A DNA stretch of 64,000 nucleotides from Caryophanales bacterium UBA6380 (GTDB lineage Bacteria > Bacillota_I > Bacilli_A > RFN20 > CAG-826). Location of the stretch: assembly GCA_002438785.1 (NCBI GenBank), contig DJQS01000015.1, positions 1-64,000 of the forward strand, in the 5' to 3' direction. This document shows positions 35,147 through 43,942 of the stretch, piece after piece. Within the stretch, counting starts at the first letter, position 1. Each line of letters begins with the position of its first letter. The position numbers and the translations under genes are program-made. The notes beneath the pieces are model-generated. The model saw only the letters and a program-made list of their open reading frames with translations, had not been told where the DNA came from and made no database searches.

Positions 35147-37426
35147 ATGGAAAATGAAAATTTATTAAATCCAAGTGAAAAAATTCTCGAAGATCTCAAA
35201 AGTGAAATTCAAAAATATAGCTTAAAAATAAAAGATGTTCAAAAAGTAATATATGATAATGCTGTTAGTATCGCTAATCTCACAATTGAAAACGAGAGAA
35301 TTAAATCTGAATTAAAAGTCTATTTTAATGATGATGGAATTAAAATAGTTAAGTCTAATGACGAAAAGCAAGTTATAATGAATAAGCTTGCTGAAAATAA
35401 TAACAAAATTAATGATATAAAATTAAATAATAAAAATAGCAAAATAGAATTAGCTAATTTAATAAAAGAGGGGCGCGCTTTAATTGATAAAAAACTTCCT
35501 GATTATATAGAATTAAGCAAGAAGGATCTTCTTTTAGAATTAAAAAATGCGAAAAATCCAAAAGAAGTATATTCAATTAAGAAGAAAATATATTTAATTA
35601 ATAAAGAAAAATATAATTTATTAGAACTATTAACAAATAATCAATTAGATTTTATTGATCGTAAATTATGTTATTTTAATTCTTTAAAATATCGTATTAC
35701 TTCCTATTTTGATCGCAAAAAATATGAAAAATATTACATCGAAAATACTGATATTATTAGTGATGAACAAAAAACTAATTTGTTGGCGCCAATTTATGCT
35801 AAAGTAAAGCCTAATAAAGATAGAATTGAAGCTTTACGTGCTGATGGTGATGATAAAATTGCTATTATTGAATCCGAAATAAGAAAAATCAAGAAGAATC
35901 GTGAATTAAATAAAGTAGTTAAGAAAAAACTCTTATTGAAAGATAAGGAAGATTTAAAATTAGCTAATGTGGTTTCTAAATTGCGAGATAAAGAAATCAA
36001 AACATTAACTCTCAATTCTGAAAATACAATTAATGAACTTTATAACACTGAGTATCTTAATTTATTAAAACTTAATAGAAAGAAACTTATTAGCAAAGAA
36101 AAGGAAAGGTTTGAAAATAATCTTAAAGAAGTTAACGAATTAAATAAAAAAGAATTAGTTGATGCATTAACTGTTGAAGCTAATACTCCTAACGAAATTA
36201 AAGAGCGAAAAGAAAAGATTTCTTATACAAAGTTAGTTAATAAAAATAGACTTATAGAAATTAAGTTTAATCATAAGAAAAACTTAGCAAAGTTTAAAGA
36301 CGATGTTCATCAGGTCTTCTTGTATAAATATCATATGATTGACTTGTTAAGAAATTCTATGTTTACTTTCTCGCAAAAGCAAGCTCAGAAGTTTGAAAAC
36401 TTTACTTATTCATTTAAATTCTCAACTTTCTTCTTAAAATATGGTTTATATTTTGCAATTATCTTTATATTTATTGCGCTTGGTATTGTCTCTCCATTAA
36501 TTGGTAGACCTAACTTCTTCAACCTAAGTACAATGTATAATATATTAGCTCAATCTGCGCCTCGTATGTTCTTAGCTTTAGGTGTCGCTGGATGTATTCT
36601 TATTGGTGGAACTGATTTATCTGTTGGACGTATGGTTGGACTAGCTGGTGTTGTAACAGCTATGTTATTCCATAAAGGTGATAACGCAATCCAATTATTT
36701 GGAAATACTATTAACTTTGATGCTTTAGGCATACCAGTGAAAATATTTTTAGCTATATTTATTTCTATTTTGTTATGTTCATTATTCTCAACTTTAGCAG
36801 GCTTTTTCACTGCTAAATTCAAAATTCATCCATTCGTAACAACTTTAGCAACTCAATTAACAATTTTTGGTTTCTTAACTTATACTACTGGTGGCTTGCC
36901 TTCAGGTGGTATCGATATGAAAATTAAAAATATGTTAGCACCAACAACCTCTAGTGGATTCCCAACTATTATTTTATGGGGACTAGCAATCATTCTTATA
37001 ATGTGGTTTATTTGGAATAAGACTAAATTCGGTAAATATATGTATGCAGTTGGTGGAAATAAAGAAGCTGCTTCTGTTTCTGGTATCTCAGTTTTTGCAG
37101 TAACTCTTGGTGTATTTATCATGGCTGGCGTATTATATGCCTTAGGCGGATTCTTAGAATGTTTAAGATTAAATGGATCCATGTCAAGTACATATGGTAC
37201 AGGTTGGGAAGGTGATGCTATTGCGGCCGCTGTTGTTGGAGGCATTTCTTTCTCTGGTGGTATTGGTAAAATTTCAGGTATCGTCGTTGGTGTCATAGTT
37301 TTCCAAGCATTGCAAGTTGCTTTAACTACAATGAATATTGATGCAAACTTAATTTTCGTCTTTAAAGGTTTAATTATTTTAGCTGCAGTTACTATCGACT
37401 CATTAAAATATATGAAGAAGAAATAA
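35147..37426 (+). CDS. mglC: MglC-type permease with a ~425-residue N-terminal coiled-coil extension
   Basis: 759 residues; usual MglC is about 336. Residues 1-425 are highly charged, Lys/Glu/Asn-rich and helical or coiled-coil-like with no membrane segment. From about 427 the sequence is a normal MglC: first membrane helix FFLKYGLYFAIIFIFIALGIV, then ILIGGTDLSVGRMVGLAGV, VGGNKEAASVSGIS and AAVVGGISFSGGIGKISG. No stop codon or second start with a ribosome site splits the two parts, so it appears to be one protein with a large cytoplasmic N-terminus. It starts 12 bases after mglA (AAGGAG site). What the extension does is unknown. Confidence 0.9.
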   Translation: MENENLLNPSEKILEDLKSEIQKYSLKIKDVQKVIYDNAVSIANLTIENERIKSELKVYFNDDGIKIVKSNDEKQVIMNKLAENNNKINDIKLNNKNSKIELANLIKEGRALIDKKLPDYIELSKKDLLLELKNAKNPKEVYSIKKKIYLINKEKYNLLELLTNNQLDFIDRKLCYFNSLKYRITSYFDRKKYEKYYIENTDIISDEQKTNLLAPIYAKVKPNKDRIEALRADGDDKIAIIESEIRKIKKNRELNKVVKKKLLLKDKEDLKLANVVSKLRDKEIKTLTLNSENTINELYNTEYLNLLKLNRKKLISKEKERFENNLKEVNELNKKELVDALTVEANTPNEIKERKEKISYTKLVNKNRLIEIKFNHKKNLAKFKDDVHQVFLYKYHMIDLLRNSMFTFSQKQAQKFENFTYSFKFSTFFLKYGLYFAIIFIFIALGIVSPLIGRPNFFNLSTMYNILAQSAPRMFLALGVAGCILIGGTDLSVGRMVGLAGVVTAMLFHKGDNAIQLFGNTINFDALGIPVKIFLAIFISILLCSLFSTLAGFFTAKFKIHPFVTTLATQLTIFGFLTYTTGGLPSGGIDMKIKNMLAPTTSSGFPTIILWGLAIILIMWFIWNKTKFGKYMYAVGGNKEAASVSGISVFAVTLGVFIMAGVLYALGGFLECLRLNGSMSSTYGTGWEGDAIAAAVVGGISFSGGIGKISGIVVGVIVFQALQVALTTMNIDANLIFVFKGLIILAAVTIDSLKYMKKK

Positions 37427-37445
37427 TTTAAAATTTCTTTAATAA

Positions 37446-37472
37446 GAAGCTGTTTAAAACAGCTTCTTTTTT
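37446..37472 (+). terminator. Terminator after mglC
   Basis: GAAGCTGTTT pairs with AAACAGCTTC and is followed by eight T. lacZ begins 20 bases later with no visible promoter in between, so lacZ probably depends on read-through or on a promoter inside mglC. Confidence 0.85.
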
Positions 37473-37492
37473 ATAATTAGAAAGGTAATATT

Positions 37493-40400
37493 ATGAAAAT
37501 CGAAAATAATTTCACATATCACAAGGATAAATCTATTGTAAATATAAATACAAATTTAGATCACTCAAATCACCCATTTTATAGAAGTGAACTTGATTAT
37601 AATGATAACAATATCTCTTCTTTTTCATTAAATGGAATATGGAAATGTTTATTTAACGAAAATGGGTTTGACAAAGATTCTCTAGATTATTTAGAAAACT
37701 TTAAAAGTACTGAGGAGCTAAGTGACATCAAGGTTCCACTATTTATGGAACTCCAAGGTTTTGGAAATCCTCATTATGTTAATCAAATGTATGCCTTTGA
37801 TGGCAAAGAAAAATTAAATGTTGGTGAGGTCCCAAGTCATAACCCATTCATGCTATATGTAAGAGATTTTGATTTTGAAGAAAATACTCGTGATTTAAAG
37901 GTTAATTTAACTTTTGAAGGTGTTTTATCATCTTTTTATGTTTATCTAAATGGAGAATTTGTCGGCTATTCTGCTCAATTCATGACACCATCGGAATTTG
38001 AAATAACAAAGTTTTTAAAAAAAGGTACTAATAGATTATGTGTTTTCGTTTTTAAATTTTCTAGTGCATCATGGCTTCATGATCAAGATATGTGGAAAAT
38101 GGCAGGAATATTTAGAGACGTCCGCATTGATTTAATTCCTAAAACACATCTAGTAAATATCGAGTCCACTTCTACCTTAACTAATAATTATAAGGATGGA
38201 ATATTTGATGCTAAATTAGAAATGTCCGGCAAAATTGAAGGTGAGCTATTAATAGAAATTTATAAAGATAATGAATTAGTAGCTTCAGAACATAAGAAAA
38301 TAGATAATATCGTAAATTTCAATATTAGAATTAATGATGTTGAACCTTGGTCGAGCGAAACGCCTAATTTGTATTTAGCTAAGTTTACAATTAAAAACAA
38401 TAACAAAATTATTGAAATATCTAAAATTAATATAGGTTTTAGGACTGTTGAAATACAAGATAACATCTTCAAAATAAATGGAAAAAGAGTCGTATTTCAT
38501 GGGACAAATAGAGTTGAATGGGATATGTATAATGGTCAAACAATGAGTTATGAATTAATAGAAAATGATTTAAAATTATTAAAGGAAAATAATTTTAATG
38601 CAATTCGCTGCAGTCACTATCCTAACGATACTAAATTCTATGACTTATGTGATAAGTATGGATTTTATGTAATTGATGAGGCAGATTTAGAAACTCATGG
38701 TACATGGCAAGAAGCTCGTGGAATTAGAGTATGGGATAGATTAAAAGAGTCTTGTACTCCCGCCATAAATAAAGAGTGGAAATCACTTATTTTAGCCAGA
38801 CAATATGCAATGGTAAGAAGAGATTTTAATCATCCTTCAGTTGTAATTTGGTCAATCGGCAACGAATGTTCGGCAGGAGAAAATACTTTAGATGCTTATC
38901 AACTAATCAAAAAATTAGATTCATCTCGACCTGTACACTATGAATCATGTTACGCTGTTAAAGGTCATGAAAAAGATTCTGATTTTTATTCAAGAATGTA
39001 TGCTAAACCAAAAGAGATAGATGAGTACATGAAATCTAGTGATAATAGACCTATGATTGAATGTGAGTACGAACATTCAATGGGTGTCTCAGATGGAAAC
39101 TTTGATATGTATATTGATCGTGAAGAAAAATATCCTAGATATCAAGGTGGCTTCATTTGGGATTTTTGTGATCAAGGCTTAGTTAAAGTCGACACAAATG
39201 GGAAAGAATTTATTGCCTGTGGTGGTGATTTTAATGATCGACCACATGATGGTAATTTTAATTGTAATGGTTTATTGAACTCAAATAGGAATATTGCTAA
39301 AAAATCATTTAAATTAGCTAGAGCAAAAAAGGCTTATGAGCCTTTAAAAATAATTATTCATGGTGAAGAAGTAACTATTACTAATAAAAATTTGTTCCTA
39401 AATACAGACATTTATAAATTTAAATACGAAAGATTAATAGATGGTGAGGCTGTTCTTGAAAAAGAATTCTTTATTTCAATCGAGCCATTAACAACCAAAA
39501 CAATAAAGTTAAATATAGATAATATCAATAATTCCGGTGAAATTATTAATAGGGTCACAGCTTATATAAACGAAAGCATTTATTATTTAGAAAAAGGAAA
39601 TGAAATTGCTTTTGGAGAAGAAATTGTTAATGATGACTATAAGAATATAAGTAAATATTTCTCTAATAAAGATTCATTAATTAAGAAAGCAATTTATGTT
39701 CCAGGCGCATTTAATGAAGGTCTTTATTTTGATGACAACTCTTTGAGATTAATTGCTTGTTTGAATAATCCTACATCATTAATTTCATTAAGTGTTCATG
39801 GTGAAGAAATAATCTATGATAAGGTGATGCCTACGTTTTGGAGAGCAATGACTGATAATGATTTCGGTAATCGTTTTGCTTATGATTCTTCAGTTTGGTT
39901 TGCTTGTAGTAAATTTATGTATAGTCTACCAAATGATACAGAAATTATAACTAATGAAAATAACTCAAAAATAATAAAAATAACTTATCATATGCCTTCA
40001 ATAAATGATGAAGCTACTGTGAGTATATCTTATTCATTAGTTGGCAATGACACATGTGAAATAACTTTTGATTATTCAGGTTCTAAATCTAAATTGCCTT
40101 CTATTCCTTTATTCGGATTAAGATTCCCATTGAATTTCAAATTAAAAGAATACACCTATTATGGTAAGGGACCATTTGATACTTATATAGATTGTGAAGA
40201 TGGTGCAAAAATGGGGAAATATACTTTAAAAACATCTATAGCAGATATTGATGGTATAAATACAAACCTCGATTCATATAATGTTCCTTCTAATCCTCGT
40301 GTTCAAGATATCGGAAATAAAACCTGTGCCCGTTATTTAGAAATTAAAACACCTAATAATCATACTTTAAGATTTGAGGCTATTGATGAAGCATTTCAAT

Positions 40401-40609
40401 TTAAAGTTTTAGGTTATGATGAATTTTTATTAGAATCACTTAATAGATGGAATGAATTACCTAAAGATAGTAGGACTTATATTACAATTATAGGCAAGCA
40501 AAGGGGTATTGGTGGTGATGATTCATGGGGAGCACCAGTTTATCCACAATATGGAATAGATGCGAGCAAACCATTTAAATTCAAGTTCAAAATAAAATAT
40601 ATTAAATAA
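37493..40609 (+). CDS. lacZ: Beta-galactosidase, glycoside hydrolase family 2
   Basis: 1038 residues, the length of LacZ. Domain order: jelly-roll sugar-binding domain, Ig-like domain, TIM barrel (about 330-620), second Ig-like domain and C-terminal small-chain domain. The GH2 signatures HGTNRVEWDMYNG and NFNAIRCSHYPND are present; the acid/base Glu is 458 (WSIGNE) and the nucleophile Glu 525 (CEYEHSMG). No signal peptide, so cytoplasmic. Behind the mgl genes it completes import and cleavage of beta-galactosides. An AAAGG site precedes the ATG. Confidence 0.95.
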   Translation: MKIENNFTYHKDKSIVNINTNLDHSNHPFYRSELDYNDNNISSFSLNGIWKCLFNENGFDKDSLDYLENFKSTEELSDIKVPLFMELQGFGNPHYVNQMYAFDGKEKLNVGEVPSHNPFMLYVRDFDFEENTRDLKVNLTFEGVLSSFYVYLNGEFVGYSAQFMTPSEFEITKFLKKGTNRLCVFVFKFSSASWLHDQDMWKMAGIFRDVRIDLIPKTHLVNIESTSTLTNNYKDGIFDAKLEMSGKIEGELLIEIYKDNELVASEHKKIDNIVNFNIRINDVEPWSSETPNLYLAKFTIKNNNKIIEISKINIGFRTVEIQDNIFKINGKRVVFHGTNRVEWDMYNGQTMSYELIENDLKLLKENNFNAIRCSHYPNDTKFYDLCDKYGFYVIDEADLETHGTWQEARGIRVWDRLKESCTPAINKEWKSLILARQYAMVRRDFNHPSVVIWSIGNECSAGENTLDAYQLIKKLDSSRPVHYESCYAVKGHEKDSDFYSRMYAKPKEIDEYMKSSDNRPMIECEYEHSMGVSDGNFDMYIDREEKYPRYQGGFIWDFCDQGLVKVDTNGKEFIACGGDFNDRPHDGNFNCNGLLNSNRNIAKKSFKLARAKKAYEPLKIIIHGEEVTITNKNLFLNTDIYKFKYERLIDGEAVLEKEFFISIEPLTTKTIKLNIDNINNSGEIINRVTAYINESIYYLEKGNEIAFGEEIVNDDYKNISKYFSNKDSLIKKAIYVPGAFNEGLYFDDNSLRLIACLNNPTSLISLSVHGEEIIYDKVMPTFWRAMTDNDFGNRFAYDSSVWFACSKFMYSLPNDTEIITNENNSKIIKITYHMPSINDEATVSISYSLVGNDTCEITFDYSGSKSKLPSIPLFGLRFPLNFKLKEYTYYGKGPFDTYIDCEDGAKMGKYTLKTSIADIDGINTNLDSYNVPSNPRVQDIGNKTCARYLEIKTPNNHTLRFEAIDEAFQFKVLGYDEFLLESLNRWNELPKDSRTYITIIGKQRGIGGDDSWGAPVYPQYGIDASKPFKFKFKIKYIK

Positions 40610-40610
40610 T

Positions 40611-41288
40611 ATGAAAAATAGAATTATAGCCCTTCTTTCACTATGTTTATGCTTTTTGTCTTTATTTGGATGTTCACCAAATAAAGATGCAACAGCACAC
40701 CCATCATATAAAATTGCTGATGATGTAGATAATCGACATTTAACCTATTCCTTAAATAAAGAATTTAAGACTAATTATCAAAATAATGAAAAATTAAATA
40801 TTGATGGTCTTACTGTTTACTTTTTAGATACGGAATTAAGTAGAGATGAATACAAACTTACGACAAATCAAAATTCTCCTTTAGAATATGTGATAGATTT
40901 AGAAACTTCTACGATTAGTACTACAAAAAAAGAAGCAAAAGTTTCATTTTATTTATTCTACCAAACCTCAGAATATGTATATGTTTCAAATGCCATAATT
41001 CTTAATGTAAAAAATAATGAAGCAATTGATACATATATTTACGTAATAACGATTTCTTTTGTTGTCATAGCATTAGGTGGTTGGTCATATTTACGCTATA
41101 AGAAGATTCATAAAAAAGATAATAAAAAAGTCGGCACTAGTTCAAAAGATAATAGTAGTATGGTAACAATAATAGAAGAAAAAACTGATACTAAAGAGTC
41201 TCAAGAAGAAAAAAATAAAAGATTAAACAGCGAAAAAGATAAAGAATTAGAAGATAAATTGAAAGAATTAAATAAAAATATCAAATAA
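40611..41288 (+). CDS. Small lipoprotein with C-terminal membrane helix and charged tail
   Basis: 225 residues, family not recognised. A signal peptide ends in a lipobox-like LFGC (Cys21). Residues about 30-140 look beta-rich, like an Ig-type domain. A membrane helix (about 144-163, YIYVITISFVVIALGGWSY) is followed by a Lys/Glu-rich tail of about 60 residues that would be cytoplasmic. It starts 1 base after lacZ without a Shine-Dalgarno site, suggesting coupling, and converges with the next gene by 8 bases. A surface role tied to galactoside use is only inferred from position. Confidence 0.6.
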   Translation: MKNRIIALLSLCLCFLSLFGCSPNKDATAHPSYKIADDVDNRHLTYSLNKEFKTNYQNNEKLNIDGLTVYFLDTELSRDEYKLTTNQNSPLEYVIDLETSTISTTKKEAKVSFYLFYQTSEYVYVSNAIILNVKNNEAIDTYIYVITISFVVIALGGWSYLRYKKIHKKDNKKVGTSSKDNSSMVTIIEEKTDTKESQEEKNKRLNSEKDKELEDKLKELNKNIK

Positions 41289-42003
41289 TATTATTTTTTA
41301 AACATTCTAGAAATTCTTCGGTCTTTTTAATATTAAAATAATATCTATATTCAACCATATCGCTATCAATAATAAACTGATAATATTTTAGAAAAAAATA
41401 AGGTGGTAGTGAGTCAATTTTTTTGAAAGCACCTCTATTAAAAAAATTAAAGAAAGATGTGTCTTTCTCTCTTATTTCTTTTCTTTGTTTCTCTAAGCTA
41501 TTAAAAAAATTTAATGAATTTAAAAACATCCTTGTTTCTAAAATATCACCATTCAATATTAATGTATGATCAAGAGTTAAATTTGATGATTGATTTTTAA
41601 AGATAATATCTTGATTATAAAGTCGATTCTCACTGCAATAATAATCAAATAGTTGTTCATTATAGGATTTACTAATAACATTAATTAATACATTGGTTTC
41701 ATATCCTTTTAAAAAAATAACGTTCAATTTATTAAAATCATTTAAATTAATTTCATATTCAGCATTATAGATAAAATTTAAAATTTTACTAAAATATTTA
41801 TCACTAATCAAACCATAAACTTCTTCATTCTTAATAAATTTTATGTTGTAGTTTTTTAAAACTTTAGAATCGTATTTGTCGCTTTCAACAGCAAATATTT
41901 CAGCATTTTTATGGTCAACCATAAAAATTTTCAGAGCTAAATTTAGATTTTCAATTTCTTCCTTTGTGATAAATTCATCAAATAATAGTAAATATTTGTT
42001 CAT
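41281..42003 (-). CDS. Hypothetical protein downstream of the KAP-like NTPase
   Basis: 240 residues, not recognised. It has no membrane segment, signal or cysteine motif; it is Asn-, Phe- and Tyr-rich with an N-terminal MNKYLLLFDEFITKEEIENL and a basic patch near 170-195. It lies 46 bases beyond the KAP-like NTPase gene on the same strand and is probably cotranscribed. The end overlaps the oppositely directed lipoprotein gene by 8 bases. The two-gene arrangement (NTPase plus unknown effector-sized protein) resembles defence cassettes, but no effector domain is visible. Confidence 0.55.
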   Translation of the reverse strand: MNKYLLLFDEFITKEEIENLNLALKIFMVDHKNAEIFAVESDKYDSKVLKNYNIKFIKNEEVYGLISDKYFSKILNFIYNAEYEINLNDFNKLNVIFLKGYETNVLINVISKSYNEQLFDYYCSENRLYNQDIIFKNQSSNLTLDHTLILNGDILETRMFLNSLNFFNSLEKQRKEIREKDTSFFNFFNRGAFKKIDSLPPYFFLKYYQFIIDSDMVEYRYYFNIKKTEEFLECLKNNII

Positions 42004-42049
42004 AATTAATATCAGACAAAAATATATATTTTTTATTTATATATTTGAA

Positions 42050-43603
42050 TCAGTCTTGTACCTCCTCTTTAACATAAGTAAGTTTTTTTATTAAAATCAT
42101 TACTAAATCAGTCTTATTTTTTAAATTTTCTAAATAATTTAATAAATCATTTTTCATACTTGATTTGTTTAATACATCTATATAGTTAAATAAGAAAGTC
42201 TTATATCTAAATAAATTTTCTTCATCATTTAAATTTAAAAAATAATTAAAACGCTTAAAATTAGCATCTATTTTTTTATCATGTTCATCAATTAAAAGGT
42301 AGATATTGTCATTTATAATTTTATAGAATTCATTAATTTTTTTCATTTTAAATAAATCAATGACCTTATTAATGAATATTTCTTCATACCTTAATTCAAT
42401 ATTATCCTTAAGTTTATTAAAAAACTCTTTATTTTCTTTAGATAAAGTACTTTCGTAAGCATTTAAAAATCTTATAATCAAATCCGGATTAGTAATTTTT
42501 GTTTCTAATAAATTAAGTAATTCATCATAATTATTGATATTAATATTATCTGAAATAGATAATAAATCTTCGAGATTTATTAAATTAGTTCTTTTTATTC
42601 TATTAATGTCAAATGAATTAGCTGAGTAATATTCAGTTAAACCATTGTAATCGTCATATAGATAAGCTTTTAACAATTTAGCAATAAAAATATATTCATT
42701 CTCATATTTATAAAGATATAAAGTATTCAAACTATACTCATAAATAAAAATGCTCGTCCAAGCATCATCCTCTTCTTTAAAAGAAATTTTATTGTAATTT
42801 ATAGAACTTTGACTTGGTCGAATATTAAAATCTTCGAGTCTTAATTTTTTATTATCAAAATATACATTAAGCAAAATTGTCGAATAATAAATTATTGCTT
42901 TATAATCTTCATCTTTTAATCTTATTTTTGAATCAATTAATTTTGTAATAACCTCATTTGAAAAATTATAAGCTTTCTCAACTATTCTAAAATTTTTGTT
43001 AAATAAATTAATAATTATCTTATCAAGATAATTTGCATATTCATGAAATTTTTCTTGAATAACATCATTATTAAATAATTCAGCTTTATAGACACGATCA
43101 AATATCTTTTCTTTGTATAAATTAAAATTATATCTTTCACCACTTCCTAACTCTAATAAATTACTAACACAAATAATTTTACTTCCTCTTAATACTAAAT
43201 TAGAAATATAGGCTAAAAATTCATCATAATCACTACTAGCATATCTTTCTAAATCATCTAAAATGATTATACATTTTGCTTTTTTATTTTTTATTTTTAA
43301 AACAAATTCTAAATCTTTATCTCCACTAATTTCATTTAATGCATTTATCGCACTAGGAATTAAATTTGTAATTTTTATCTTACTAATTTTATTTACTTCA
43401 CCATATAAAGAAGTATTAATATCATCGACATTTTTCTTTCCAAGCATTGATACATAGTAAATATTAATCTTATCTTTATTTTCTTTAATAAATTTATTAA
43501 TTAAATATGTTTTCCCACTTCCCCATGGTCCATCAATCAATACAACATTGTAATTATTGTTTGATAACTTATTTAGTTCATTTAATATTTCATTTGAATT
43601 CAT
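42050..43603 (-). CDS. KAP-like P-loop NTPase
   Basis: 517 residues. The N-terminal domain has Walker A DGPWGSGKT (about 24-32) and Walker B CIIILDDLERY (about 111-121), the combination seen in KAP and related STAND-like NTPases. The C-terminal 330 residues are helical and Asn/Leu-rich without known motifs. No membrane helices are inserted, unlike many KAP proteins. Some bacterial KAP NTPases are linked to phage exclusion; this is family knowledge, not shown here. A GAGGT site precedes the ATG. Local DNA looks even richer in A+T than the flanking housekeeping genes. Confidence 0.7.
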   Translation of the reverse strand: MNSNEILNELNKLSNNNYNVVLIDGPWGSGKTYLINKFIKENKDKINIYYVSMLGKKNVDDINTSLYGEVNKISKIKITNLIPSAINALNEISGDKDLEFVLKIKNKKAKCIIILDDLERYASSDYDEFLAYISNLVLRGSKIICVSNLLELGSGERYNFNLYKEKIFDRVYKAELFNNDVIQEKFHEYANYLDKIIINLFNKNFRIVEKAYNFSNEVITKLIDSKIRLKDEDYKAIIYYSTILLNVYFDNKKLRLEDFNIRPSQSSINYNKISFKEEDDAWTSIFIYEYSLNTLYLYKYENEYIFIAKLLKAYLYDDYNGLTEYYSANSFDINRIKRTNLINLEDLLSISDNININNYDELLNLLETKITNPDLIIRFLNAYESTLSKENKEFFNKLKDNIELRYEEIFINKVIDLFKMKKINEFYKIINDNIYLLIDEHDKKIDANFKRFNYFLNLNDEENLFRYKTFLFNYIDVLNKSSMKNDLLNYLENLKNKTDLVMILIKKLTYVKEEVQD

Positions 43604-43627
43604 TTAATTACCTCATTTAATAAATAT

Positions 43628-43633
43628 ATTATA
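43628..43633 (-). promoter_or_regulatory. Possible -10 element of the KAP gene
   Basis: Minus strand TATAAT about 24 bases before the ATG, with no good -35. The region is nearly all A/T, so confidence is low. Confidence 0.3.
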
Positions 43634-43681
43634 TACTTTAAAAAGATATATTAATATTCATTAACTTTTGGGAGGCTCAAT

Positions 43682-43939
43682 ATGTTATTAATTACTTTAA
43701 AAATTGAAGGGATGCATTGTTCTATGTGCGAATCACATATAAATGATATTATAAGAAAAGTAAATGGAACAAGTAAAATAAAATCAAGCCATTTAAGAAA
43801 TGAATCTAAATTTTTATTAAAAAGTGAAGATTCATTGCAAACAATTATAAATAACATAGAAAAAGAAGGCTATAAAGTTATTTCAATTAATAAAGAAAAT
43901 TATGTTAAAAAAGGATTATTTCCTTTTTTTAAAAAATAA
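43682..43939 (+). CDS. Heavy-metal-associated (HMA) domain protein, CopZ-like
   Basis: 85 residues: one ferredoxin-like HMA domain with the metal-binding motif GMHCSMC (CxxC) near residues 10-16, then a basic C-terminal tail. Such proteins carry Cu+ or other soft metals to a P-type ATPase; no ATPase gene is in the window. A strong GGGAGG site precedes the ATG. It stands alone on the plus strand between the KAP gene and uvrB. Confidence 0.85.
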   Translation: MLLITLKIEGMHCSMCESHINDIIRKVNGTSKIKSSHLRNESKFLLKSEDSLQTIINNIEKEGYKVISINKENYVKKGLFPFFKK

Positions 43940-43942
43940 ACA

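Noticed and set aside
36550..37296. Open frames on the minus strand inside mglC
   Set aside because: They are antisense to well-conserved permease sequence and have no ribosome sites or family features.
43651..43857. Minus-strand open frame opposite the HMA gene
   Set aside because: The plus-strand frame has a GMHCSMC motif and a GGGAGG ribosome site; the opposite frame has neither.
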